Of a DNA stretch of 64,000 bases, positions 56,538-64,000 are shown one piece after another. Source of the stretch: Candidatus Nitrosocosmicus agrestis (GTDB taxonomy: Archaea; Thermoproteota; Nitrososphaeria; Nitrososphaerales; Nitrososphaeraceae); NCBI RefSeq assembly GCF_008389435.1, contig NZ_VUYS01000006.1:62001-126000 (forward strand). The letters are read 5' to 3'. The position numbers were made by a program, and so were the translations under genes. Every line of letters starts with the position of its first letter. Positions within the stretch are counted from its first letter, which is position 1. A model generated the notes under the pieces. The model did no database searches and was not told the DNA's origin. It saw only the letters and a list, made by a program, of their open reading frames with translations.

Positions 56538-57750
56538 CTTCTTGATCCTTACTATTTTTCATATATTCCTCATTAAGTATTTTTCTCTCTAATTTTTCAT
56601 CTAAGAATAATTCTAAAATATCTCCCATGCGCAACTCTTTTAACCCTTTTGCCAAAGATTCTGAATTCTCTTTGGTAGACTCCAATCCTAACAATGACAG
56701 TAGATAAGCGGATCCATTTTTGCCCGATAATTCTCCAAACACAATTTTACGTCTATTTCCAACCAGTTTCGGTTCTATTATCTCATATGCCGATGGATTA
56801 CGCAGAATTGCAGCCAAATGAGTTCCAGCCTTGTGTTTATAAGAACTATCGCCAACAAGAGGTTTAGATTCATGAATTGGTATTCCAGTATAATCTGAAA
56901 TGGTTCTAGACAAATCCTTCAACATATGAAGCCTAAAGTTGTTGTTTGATTTATAGATCAGATTTAACGCTACTGCAGTCTCAGCAAGAGCTGGAATTCC
57001 CGTTCTTTCCCCAAGTCCATCTATAGTAGTGTGAATTTGATCGGCGCCAGCTTCACATCCAGACAACGCATTAGATAATGCCAAGCCAACATCATTGTGG
57101 CAATGAACATCCAGCATAGTCTTGGATTTATCTATGTTATCGTAAACCATTTTTACTAGATTATACATACCACGGGGCCTCATAATTCCAACCGTATCAG
57201 GTATACTAATCCTCTCTATGCCCTTATTGTTCATCTCTTTACACATATCTATTAGAAATTCAGGATCTGTTCTGCTAGCATCTTCCATAGTAAATCGCGA
57301 TTTTAGTCCATGGGATTTTATATGATCCACCACTTCCAGAGCCCGAGATTTAGCGTCCTCGCGTGAGATTCTCAATTTCGCAACAAGATGGATATCAGAA
57401 ATCCCCATATAAGTCGCCACCCACTCAGTGTCACAATCAAGGGCTCTATCTACGTCGGATTTAATTGCCCTCACGTGTGCAACAATATCAGCGTTAAGCC
57501 CCTGCTTCATTATCACTTTGGTGGCCTCAAAATGATCTTCAGATACTATAGGGCTAATTTCAATCTGATCGACTCCAAACGAATCTAACATCCAAGCTAT
57601 TTGGATGCGTTGTTTGTTTGAAAATGAGATCCCGGGATGTTGTTCACCTTCTCTAAGTGTCGAATCTAATATCCTTATTTTTTTTTTATCTTTTTCTGAA
57701 TTATTATATTGATGCGCAAAATAGTTGGGATCGTCTGTTTTTAGTGACAT
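56518..57750 (-). CDS. Homocitrate synthase (LeuA/NifV family)
   Basis: The 410-residue enzyme contains 'LDSTLREGEQHPGISFSNKQRIQIAWML', 'DVHCHNDVGLALSNALSGCEAGADQIHTTIDGLGERTGI' and 'HKAGTHLAAIL', typical of 2-isopropylmalate/homocitrate synthases. Placed in the lysine cluster ahead of lysW, it most likely condenses acetyl-CoA with 2-oxoglutarate to start alpha-aminoadipate synthesis. Isopropylmalate synthase remains possible from sequence alone. It ends inside the lysW start (20-bp overlap). Confidence 0.88.
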   Translation of the reverse strand: MSLKTDDPNYFAHQYNNSEKDKKKIRILDSTLREGEQHPGISFSNKQRIQIAWMLDSFGVDQIEISPIVSEDHFEATKVIMKQGLNADIVAHVRAIKSDVDRALDCDTEWVATYMGISDIHLVAKLRISREDAKSRALEVVDHIKSHGLKSRFTMEDASRTDPEFLIDMCKEMNNKGIERISIPDTVGIMRPRGMYNLVKMVYDNIDKSKTMLDVHCHNDVGLALSNALSGCEAGADQIHTTIDGLGERTGIPALAETAVALNLIYKSNNNFRLHMLKDLSRTISDYTGIPIHESKPLVGDSSYKHKAGTHLAAILRNPSAYEIIEPKLVGNRRKIVFGELSGKNGSAYLLSLLGLESTKENSESLAKGLKELRMGDILELFLDEKLERKILNEEYMKNSKDQEDGKSKL

Positions 57751-57887
57751 CAGTTAATTAAATATACTATAATCGATTATTTAATGTATGTTTTCGGTAT
57801 AAAAAAATTATCATTACAAATTGGAATGATATTCTGACAATTCTTATTATATGGTGCTAATGTTTCAGTCAAATTATTTTAATGAGT

Positions 57888-58325
57888 TTAGATCGAATTA
57901 CCCAAGGTTCTAAGAATTATAACAGTATTTGTATCAGAAACACCTTCTATCTTGCGGATTTCATCAATATAAGAATTTATCTCCAAAATAGTTGGGGCAG
58001 CTATAATGGTAGCAATATCATATTGTCCAGTAATTTCATAAATTGTCTCAACTCCCTTTAAATTTTGGAGCTCAGCTGAGACTTTCGACGTATCTGCAAC
58101 GGAACTTACTGAAATCAATGTTATCGCGCTAGTCTTGTTTGATGGACCTAGCTCTACCGTAAACTTTTTAATTACCCCAGAATCTTGTAAATTCTTTACC
58201 CTTCTTCGAACTGCAGATTCTGACATCCCTATTGAATCAGCAATCTCAACAAAAGACTTTCTTGAATCATCCCTTAATATGGCCAAAATTTTTTCGTCAA
58301 TGTTATTTATTTGATTTTCAGCCAA
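57888..58325 (-). CDS. Lrp/AsnC-family regulator (LysM-like)
   Basis: A 145-residue protein with an N-terminal winged helix ('DEKILAILRDDSRKSFVEIADSIGMSESAVRRRVKNLQDSGVIKKF') and a C-terminal RAM domain ('VSSVADTSKVSAELQNLKGVETIYEITGQYDIATII'). It overlaps the end of lysJ by 8 bp and is 137 bp from the homocitrate synthase start. Its position within the lysine/arginine genes suggests local control, as with LysM of Sulfolobus. The effector is unknown, lysine being the usual one. Confidence 0.92.
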   Translation of the reverse strand: MAENQINNIDEKILAILRDDSRKSFVEIADSIGMSESAVRRRVKNLQDSGVIKKFTVELGPSNKTSAITLISVSSVADTSKVSAELQNLKGVETIYEITGQYDIATIIAAPTILEINSYIDEIRKIEGVSDTNTVIILRTLGNSI

Positions 58326-59532
58326 TTCTTCTTTTCACCTCATTTTCTAAAAGAATATCAATCAGTCCTAGTGATTTATTCACTTCAGTCTCGTCCATAA
58401 CTAAAGGTGGTAGCAATCTTAAAATGTTTCTGCCAGAATACAGCAATAATATTCCATGTTTGATACCATCAAGAAGGATATCTTTTACATCAAATCTCAT
58501 TTCAATGCCTAACATTAATCCTAGTCCCCTTACATCCCTGACAATCTTGTGTTTGGCCTTTAGTTCAAGTAAACCTTCTTTAAACAATTTCCCCACCTTG
58601 CTCGAATTTTCAACCAAGTTATCCTCTGTCAATGCATCAATCGCAGCAGAACCTGCTGCGCAAGCCAAAGGATTGCCTGCAAATGTTGACGAATGTTCAC
58701 CAATTTTAAGGCAATCGAGTATTTCAGACCTCATAGTAGTTACACCCATTGGCACACCTCCAGCTATTCCTTTAGCCAGACACATAACATCAGGCTCCAC
58801 ATCCCAATGTTCTCCAGCCCACATCTTGCCAGTCCGACCTAATCCAGACTGAATCTCATCAAATATAAGAACAATCCCCTTATCCGTACAAATATTCCTA
58901 ATATTTTTGAGAAAATTTTGTGGTGGCATTATTATTCCAGTCTCACCTTGTATAGGTTCAACAATCATGGTTCCTATCTTATTTTCAGGATTAGATACAA
59001 TGTTAATGATTGAATCCATTTCAGAGTATGAAACAAATTTAACATTTTCAAACAAAGGTAAAAAAGATTTCCTGTATTTCTCATTGTAGGTTACAGACAA
59101 TGACCCGAAAGTTTTACCATGATATCCTCCATTGAGAGCTAAAATACCATCTTTACCGGTGAACTTTCTTGAAAATTTTAAAGCAGCTTCAACAGCCTCT
59201 GTCCCACTATTAGTAAAAAAAGTTTTTCTTAGGTTTTTGGGTGCTATTAAAGCAAATTTCTCCAAGAATTTCAATCTCATTTCGTTGTAAACAGACATAT
59301 GACAGGTAATAAGATCTTGTACTTGATTTGTAATCGCGTTGACAACCCTATCATTACAATGTCCGACAAGGGCGACTCCATATCCGCCCATACAATCAAG
59401 ATATTCTTTACCATCTTTATCCCAAACTTTACATCCCTTTCCCTTTACAATATTGACCGGAAATCTTTGATACAGATTCCCCACATAGTATTCTTCTGAT
59501 TTAATACTTTGCATCATGTTATCACGGTACAA
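58318..59532 (-). CDS. lysJ: Acetylornithine / LysW-gamma-aminoadipate semialdehyde aminotransferase
   Basis: The 404-residue class III PLP enzyme has 'FTNSGTEAVEAALKFSRKF', 'GGYHGKTFGSLSVTYN', the Asp/Lys motifs 'LIFDEIQSGLGRTGK' and 'LAKGIAGGVPMGV', and 'HSSTFAGNPLACAAG'. It transaminates the semialdehyde bound to LysW in lysine (LysJ) and probably arginine (ArgD) synthesis. It overlaps argB/lysZ by 19 bp. Specificity is inferred from the cluster. Confidence 0.93.
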   Translation of the reverse strand: MYRDNMMQSIKSEEYYVGNLYQRFPVNIVKGKGCKVWDKDGKEYLDCMGGYGVALVGHCNDRVVNAITNQVQDLITCHMSVYNEMRLKFLEKFALIAPKNLRKTFFTNSGTEAVEAALKFSRKFTGKDGILALNGGYHGKTFGSLSVTYNEKYRKSFLPLFENVKFVSYSEMDSIINIVSNPENKIGTMIVEPIQGETGIIMPPQNFLKNIRNICTDKGIVLIFDEIQSGLGRTGKMWAGEHWDVEPDVMCLAKGIAGGVPMGVTTMRSEILDCLKIGEHSSTFAGNPLACAAGSAAIDALTEDNLVENSSKVGKLFKEGLLELKAKHKIVRDVRGLGLMLGIEMRFDVKDILLDGIKHGILLLYSGRNILRLLPPLVMDETEVNKSLGLIDILLENEVKRRIG

Positions 59533-60311
59533 TTCTTATTTTCTAATGCAGTCATTAATGGATTCTGTACTGATCCAGAGGCTATAATAGCTTTTTTAAC
59601 CCCCATATCAATAGCTTCAGTACATGCAAGGATCTTTTTTTCCATGCCCGGACCTATTTTAGGAAGCATTTGCTTTGCCTCATGCAATGACAAATTTGTC
59701 ACTAACTTATCATTCATCATTAATCCACTAACATTTGTAATGAATACAATCGTATCACACTTGATGGCCCCTGCAACATTTGCTGCTGCCCTATCTCCAT
59801 CAATATTCAAGAATTCATTCTCTTCACTAATTGCTATTGGTGAAATTACAGGAACATAACCGCTATCAAGTAAGCTATAAATAAGCTTTGGATTGACCTT
59901 TGATACTTTACCGGTATACCCTCCTTCAATTATCATCTTTCTGCCCCTTTCATTTAAAATGATAAGTTTCTTCTTTCTATCTGCCTTGATCATTTCCCCA
60001 TCAATACCTGTAATTCCTACTGAAAGAATACCACGGCTTCCAAGCAGAGCTGTGATTTGTTTACTTATCTTTCCAGACATAACCATAGTATAAATTAGTG
60101 ATGTTTCTTTGTCTGTGTATCTACTGCGTTTACCACCTGGAGAAACAATAAATTTTTGTTCTTTTCCCATCAAGTTAGCAGTATTAGTAACGTCCTTACC
60201 GCCACCATGTACAATTACAACTTTATCATCGTTCACTAGTTTAGAAAAGTCATCCAAAATAGAGGGATTAAGGCCTTCTACAATGCTTCCCCCAATTTTA
60301 ACTACTATCAT
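59514..60311 (-). CDS. lysZ: LysZ/ArgB: LysW-aminoadipate / glutamate kinase
   Basis: The 265-residue amino-acid kinase starts MIVVKIGGSIVEG, has 'VIVHGGGKDVTNTANLMGKEQKF' and 'ISEENEFLNIDGDRAAANVAGAIKCDTIVFITNVSGLMMND'. It phosphorylates the side-chain carboxyl of the LysW-bound substrate. Its start overlaps the end of lysY by 4 bp, the ATGA type, so they are translationally coupled. Confidence 0.93.
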   Translation of the reverse strand: MIVVKIGGSIVEGLNPSILDDFSKLVNDDKVVIVHGGGKDVTNTANLMGKEQKFIVSPGGKRSRYTDKETSLIYTMVMSGKISKQITALLGSRGILSVGITGIDGEMIKADRKKKLIILNERGRKMIIEGGYTGKVSKVNPKLIYSLLDSGYVPVISPIAISEENEFLNIDGDRAAANVAGAIKCDTIVFITNVSGLMMNDKLVTNLSLHEAKQMLPKIGPGMEKKILACTEAIDMGVKKAIIASGSVQNPLMTALENKNCTVIT

Positions 60312-61360
60312 ACTGGTGTTACAGGAGTGAATCTTAATCCCGTCATTTCGTCAAATCCTGCCATAACATTAAGATTTTGAATTGCAGACCCAGCTGCACC
60401 CTTCATCAAATTATCTGATGCGGACATTGCGACAATCCGCTTGTTGTCTTCATCAATATCAAACCCTACGTCACAAAAGTTCGAAGCGATTACAAATTTA
60501 GGATCTGGAAATTTATATATTCCGTTTTTGTCCCGAATCAATCTAATAAAAACCTCTTTTCCATACATATTTCGATATAATTTCCATAATTCTAATTCAC
60601 TAATTTCTTTTTTTAAGAATGCGTGATTAGTTGTCAATATACCGCGGACCATATTTACGGCATGAGGAGTCATACTGACGTGTATCTTTTTGTTATTTAA
60701 CAGGTTCAACTCTTGTTCAATCTCTCCTGTATGACGATGCTTAGCTGGTTTATAAGGTCGAATTACACCGTAACGCATGGCATGATGGGTCGCGGATCCT
60801 GCTTGGCCACCTGCACCAGAAGAACCGATTTTGCTATCTACCACTATATGCTCAGTATCAAGAACATCGTTTTGAATCAAAGGTTTTAATGCCAAAAGGG
60901 AAGTAACCGCCATACATCCTGGACAAGCAACTAGCTGAGCATTTTTAATCTCTTCTCTATGAAATTCTGGAACTCCATATACCGACTTTGCAAGCATATC
61001 TGGGTATGGATGTTCCCAACCGTACCATTTGACATAATCATCAGGGTTTTTTAATCTGAAGTCAGCAGAAAGATCTATAATCTTTATTCCACGTTTGAAC
61101 AAATCATTTACGATTTTATTTGATTTGCCATGAGGTACAGATACAAATATCAAATCACATTTGTCAGTCAATTTATCAATGTCAAAGTCTGAAAAAGTAA
61201 GATTAATGAAACTTTTTAAGCTTGGATGAATTCTATGAACATATTCTCCGACTTTTTGCCTTGACGTAACCATAGAAACTTCTACTTTAGGATGAGTAAC
61301 CAATAATCGAAGTAGTTCTCCCCCCACAAATCCTGATGCACCTATAACACCGACTTTCAT
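60308..61360 (-). CDS. lysY: LysY/ArgC: LysW-aminoadipyl / glutamyl phosphate reductase
   Basis: The 350-residue reductase has the NAD(P) motif 'VGVIGASGFVGGELLRLL', the catalytic Cys in 'VACPGCMAVTSLLALKPL' and 'GSSGAGGQAGSATHH'. It reduces the carrier-bound acyl phosphate to the semialdehyde. It is first in the lysY-lysZ-lysJ-lrp group, after a 126-bp gap in which TATA-like and T-rich sequences occur. Confidence 0.93.
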   Translation of the reverse strand: MKVGVIGASGFVGGELLRLLVTHPKVEVSMVTSRQKVGEYVHRIHPSLKSFINLTFSDFDIDKLTDKCDLIFVSVPHGKSNKIVNDLFKRGIKIIDLSADFRLKNPDDYVKWYGWEHPYPDMLAKSVYGVPEFHREEIKNAQLVACPGCMAVTSLLALKPLIQNDVLDTEHIVVDSKIGSSGAGGQAGSATHHAMRYGVIRPYKPAKHRHTGEIEQELNLLNNKKIHVSMTPHAVNMVRGILTTNHAFLKKEISELELWKLYRNMYGKEVFIRLIRDKNGIYKFPDPKFVIASNFCDVGFDIDEDNKRIVAMSASDNLMKGAAGSAIQNLNVMAGFDEMTGLRFTPVTPV

Positions 61361-61486
61361 TTGGAATTCCTCAACTTGTTTTTATTTATCGTTAATACAA
61401 ATAAAAAGTATTTATCAATAAATAATTCCATAAATAATAAAACGTTTAATAATCCTCATTTAAATTTTTTGTTTATTGAGATTTTT

Positions 61487-62359
61487 TTATTTTCTTGCAT
61501 GATTTATTGCATAATCAATAATCAAATCTGCAATATTGATCCCCGTGGCCATGCTAGCACCTCTAAATTCCACAGTGTTATTAATTTCATGGACTACCAA
61601 GCCTCTTGAATCATCTTCCATCATATCTATCCCAAGAATACCATCTCCTACCGCTCTAGCAGATCTCAAAGCTAACTCCTCTAATTCGGCCGTTATCTTG
61701 AATACCTCTGCTTTCCCTCCTTTTGCTACGTTGGTTCGCCATTCATCTTCGGAAGAGTATCGGTATACTGCCGCAACTACCTTATCACCAACCACAATAC
61801 ATCTAATATCCCTTGGAGGCCTATTAATCAACTCCTGAAAATAAAATATATTTGAAAATGGACTAGTACTTTCCTGTCGCATCTCTACTATAATCTTCCC
61901 AGTCTCTTTATTCCTGATAGGAAAAACGCCACGTCCCCACGACCCAATGACAGGCTTAAAAACCACAGGTTCATGCTCCAGGTTTGCAGAATTGACAAAT
62001 TCTAACGCAGAATCAGAATTAAAGGAAAAGTAAGATTTAGGTGTAGGTATAGCATTTTTCTTAAGCACAAGAGAAGTCTGAAGTTTGTTACCACAGATTT
62101 CTCCTATACTAGAGTTATTAATTACCGTATATCCACAAGTTTCTAGACAATATGTAACGAACTGACCTCTAAAATGGCTCACACTACGTTGTAAAAGTAC
62201 ATCTCCAAACTTTTTTGCCACCGTGTCAACGTCATCAGTAGAAAGTAAAAGATTTTTTGAATCAGTGAGGGTAACATCAATTTCCCTGTTTTTGGCTGTA
62301 TTGAATAAGGCTTTCTCCTCAAATCTCAATTTGTCAAACAAAATATCTAATTTGACCAT
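61487..62359 (-). CDS. argX: ArgX: glutamate-LysW ligase (ATP-grasp)
   Basis: A 290-residue paralog of LysX. It has the same ATP-grasp motifs ('PVVFKPVIGSWGRGVFP', 'FQELINRPPRDIRCIVVGDKVVAAVYRYS') but a different specificity region, 'INNTVEFRGASMATGINIADLI', where LysX has 'NNTTEFKNTVRVTGVDIP'. Together with its position 2 bp after argG, this points to ArgX, the enzyme that loads glutamate on LysW for ornithine and arginine synthesis. Confidence 0.9.
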   Translation of the reverse strand: MVKLDILFDKLRFEEKALFNTAKNREIDVTLTDSKNLLLSTDDVDTVAKKFGDVLLQRSVSHFRGQFVTYCLETCGYTVINNSSIGEICGNKLQTSLVLKKNAIPTPKSYFSFNSDSALEFVNSANLEHEPVVFKPVIGSWGRGVFPIRNKETGKIIVEMRQESTSPFSNIFYFQELINRPPRDIRCIVVGDKVVAAVYRYSSEDEWRTNVAKGGKAEVFKITAELEELALRSARAVGDGILGIDMMEDDSRGLVVHEINNTVEFRGASMATGINIADLIIDYAINHARK

Positions 62360-62361
62360 TT

Positions 62362-63549
62362 TTACTCCTTATTTTCCAATACCTTTGAATTGGCTGCAGA
62401 AGATTGCAATCCCCAAAGATTTACAAACCCGATGGCAAGTCTCTGATCGAATGATGAGCCTGAAGAATAAGTTATAGTATCATTATCATAAAGCGAATAC
62501 GTTGATTTTCTCCCCACCACACGATATGACCCGCTATGCATTTTAATCTTTATTTCACCATCTACTCGTTTCTGAGTCTCGTTGATGAAACTATTGAGGT
62601 CTCTCAGCAAAGGATCAACCCACAATCCCGAATAAGCTAACCAAGACCACTGGTCATCTACATGTAGTTTAAATCTCAATTCATTGTTTGTTAATACTAA
62701 TTTTTCTAGATCTTTATGCGCCTCTATTAAGATCAACCCTGCGGGAGATTCATACACTTCTCGTGATTTGATTCCAACTACACGGTCTTCAATGTGATCA
62801 ATGATTCCAACGCCATATGATCCAGCGATAGCATTTAATTCAGTTATTAAAGAATCCGTTTCCATTTGCTGTCCATTCAGGGAAATCGGGATTCCATTTT
62901 CAAATCCTATTGTAACATAACCAGTAGAATTGTTATTTTGTTTTACAAATTTGAAGCAATCTTCTGGAGGTTCATTATCCAAATTCTCTAACGTTCCACC
63001 CTCTATAGCTCTTCCCCAGATATTCTCATCTATACTATATTTTTTTGCAACTTCACTAATTCGTATCCCATTTTCTTTTGCAAATTTTAATTCCTTATCT
63101 CTGGTAAGGTTCATGTCTCTAATCGGCGCTACAATATCTAATGCGGGATCCAAAGATCGTATCGTAATATCGAATCTAACCTGATCGTTACCTTTTCCAG
63201 TGCAACCATGAGAAATTAATTTTGCGTTGTATTGTTTTGCAGTTTCGACGGCCTTTTTTGCGATTAAAGGCCTTGCTATCGCAGTCGCCAATGGATATTT
63301 TTGTTGGTATAACGCGTTGGCTTTTATTGTAGGAATCACATAATCATTAACAAATTCCTTCTTTGCGTCAATATAGATGTGTCTAATGGCTCCTAACTCT
63401 GATGAAACACTAGCAATTTCACTGAAATCATCTTCTTGTCCAACGTCCACTGTAAGAGTAATTACATCTAAATTGTGAAGTTTTTGTAAATATCTGACGC
63501 AGACTGAGGTATCCAGCCCACCAGAAAAAGCAAGGACTACTTTATTCAT
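62362..63549 (-). CDS. argG: Argininosuccinate synthase
   Basis: The 395-residue enzyme opens VVLAFSGGLDTSVCVRYLQ, the PP-loop of the argininosuccinate synthase family, and has 'SHGCTGKGNDQVRFD', 'GRAIEGGTLENL' and 'DPLLRDLNSFIN'. It joins citrulline and aspartate. It is followed by argX with a 2-bp gap, at the head of the cluster. Confidence 0.96.
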   Translation of the reverse strand: MNKVVLAFSGGLDTSVCVRYLQKLHNLDVITLTVDVGQEDDFSEIASVSSELGAIRHIYIDAKKEFVNDYVIPTIKANALYQQKYPLATAIARPLIAKKAVETAKQYNAKLISHGCTGKGNDQVRFDITIRSLDPALDIVAPIRDMNLTRDKELKFAKENGIRISEVAKKYSIDENIWGRAIEGGTLENLDNEPPEDCFKFVKQNNNSTGYVTIGFENGIPISLNGQQMETDSLITELNAIAGSYGVGIIDHIEDRVVGIKSREVYESPAGLILIEAHKDLEKLVLTNNELRFKLHVDDQWSWLAYSGLWVDPLLRDLNSFINETQKRVDGEIKIKMHSGSYRVVGRKSTYSLYDNDTITYSSGSSFDQRLAIGFVNLWGLQSSAANSKVLENKE

Positions 63550-63663
63550 TAACAGGCGTTCGTAACATTAATAATAATTTAATCCTTATGAATAAGAAAC
63601 TGTTGATCTTAATTTACTTATTTTGGCGGATTAAACCAAAATGACAAAAATTTGAATGAAAAA

Positions 63664-63921
63664 TTATACACCGATCTCTTTTGCCAGTTTAATAATCTTC
63701 TTGCCTTCCTTAGTTAATTTGTTATATGTTTTGTTCTTTACGTTACTTCTTTCAACCAATCCTTTGTCCTCTGCTTTGATGAGTAACTTATGACCATATC
63801 CATAAGCTCCGAGTTTTTTTAGCAAATCTCTAGTAGAATATTCCTTTTCTCCGATTGTTTTGATTAATTTTACCAAAGCTCTTTCTTCTATCATTATTTT
63901 TATTAGGTTTGCGTCACGCAT
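63664..63921 (-). CDS. Small winged-helix-like protein
   Basis: An 85-residue, Lys-rich protein. The order 'LVKLIKTIGEKEYSTRDLLKKLGAYGYGHKLLIKAEDKGLVERSNVKNKTYNKLTKEGKKIIKLAKEIG' fits helix-turn-helix-wing and a C-terminal helix, so DNA binding is likely. It is not a member of a named family that I can identify. Its distance from argG is 114 bp. Confidence 0.65.
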   Translation of the reverse strand: MRDANLIKIMIEERALVKLIKTIGEKEYSTRDLLKKLGAYGYGHKLLIKAEDKGLVERSNVKNKTYNKLTKEGKKIIKLAKEIGV

Positions 63922-63962
63922 AGTAGTAAAGCAGATCTAACTCTATTTATTAGTTACTTCGT

Positions 63963-64000
63963 ATGGCAACAAATATCGATATTTTTTTGTGGGACGAAGT
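63963..64000 (+). CDS. Possible start of a gene cut by the window edge
   Basis: ATG 63963 opens a frame (MATNIDIFLWDE...) that runs off the end of the window. A TATTTATT run is about 20 bases upstream. Too short to be certain. Confidence 0.25.
   Translation, partial: MATNIDIFLWDE

Overview
The window is AT-rich chromosomal DNA of an archaeon, and several features point to an ammonia-oxidising Nitrososphaeria (Thaumarchaeota), probably a low-GC Nitrososphaerales such as Nitrosocosmicus. It has archaeal transcription factors (TBP and two TFBs), eukaryote-like ribosomal proteins L31e and L39e, Sec61-beta, SUI1/eIF1, fibrillarin with Nop5, diphthine synthase and an intron-containing tRNA-Leu. 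It also has a divergent FtsZ-like protein, a 3-hydroxybutyryl-CoA dehydrogenase of the type used in the thaumarchaeal carbon-fixation cycle, and a LysW-dependent lysine/arginine cluster. The genus is inferred from low GC and gene style, not from a 16S search.

Layout. 1-6.2 kb: a UbiD-family decarboxylase (candidate mevalonate-pathway enzyme), a small DUF6659-like protein, a membrane-anchored HtrA protease with two PDZ domains, a DUSP-like phosphatase and a DHH phosphoesterase, all on the minus strand. 6.5-12.0 kb: a minus-strand 16S-23S rRNA operon with a 1-kb spacer that lacks a tRNA. 12.0-13.0 kb: a protein-free kilobase containing a GC-rich structured island, the best novel RNA candidate here. 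13-28 kb: mostly information processing (methylthiotransferase, FtsZ-like protein, L31e/L39e, TBP, Trm1, RNase HII, fibrillarin/Nop5) mixed with metabolism (GSAM-like aminotransferase, fumarase/aspartase family, PyrE). 28-36 kb: envelope functions, namely a secreted Ig-like protein and a substrate-binding protein with two permeases but no ATPase, plus a JAMM protease. 35.6-46 kb: TFB, CPBP protease, eIF1, an SF2 helicase, 3-hydroxyacyl-CoA dehydrogenase, Sec61-beta, DUF2070, tRNA-Val, SAH hydrolase and a DNA glycosylase. 46-48 kb: a secreted protein made of two kinds of almost perfect tandem repeat, an OB-fold protein and tRNA-Leu. 48-53 kb: a glycosyltransferase, a second TFB with an altered B-reader, a PPP phosphatase and a GvpD/RecA-like ATPase. 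53-64 kb: Dph5 fused to DUF357, followed upstream by the minus-strand block argG-argX, lysY/argC-lysZ/argB-lysJ/argD-lrp, homocitrate synthase-lysW-lysX-lysK.

How it works together. The 54-63.5 kb block encodes most of a shared carrier-protein route. Homocitrate synthase feeds alpha-aminoadipate synthesis; LysX and ArgX load aminoadipate or glutamate onto LysW; the LysZ/Y/J enzymes are shared; LysK releases the product; ArgG continues to arginine. An Lrp/AsnC regulator sits inside the block. The LysW gene read from this sequence ends in Gln rather than the Glu that forms the amide bond with the substrate, which is the most surprising single-residue observation.

Many genes have a TATA box about 24-29 bases before the start codon, the arrangement of leaderless archaeal transcripts. 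Several of these start with TTG. This spacing supports a 35-codon basic protein at 35593 that is too short to be called by length alone. I ran no searches; family calls come from motif reading and remembered family features, and rRNA ends are approximate.
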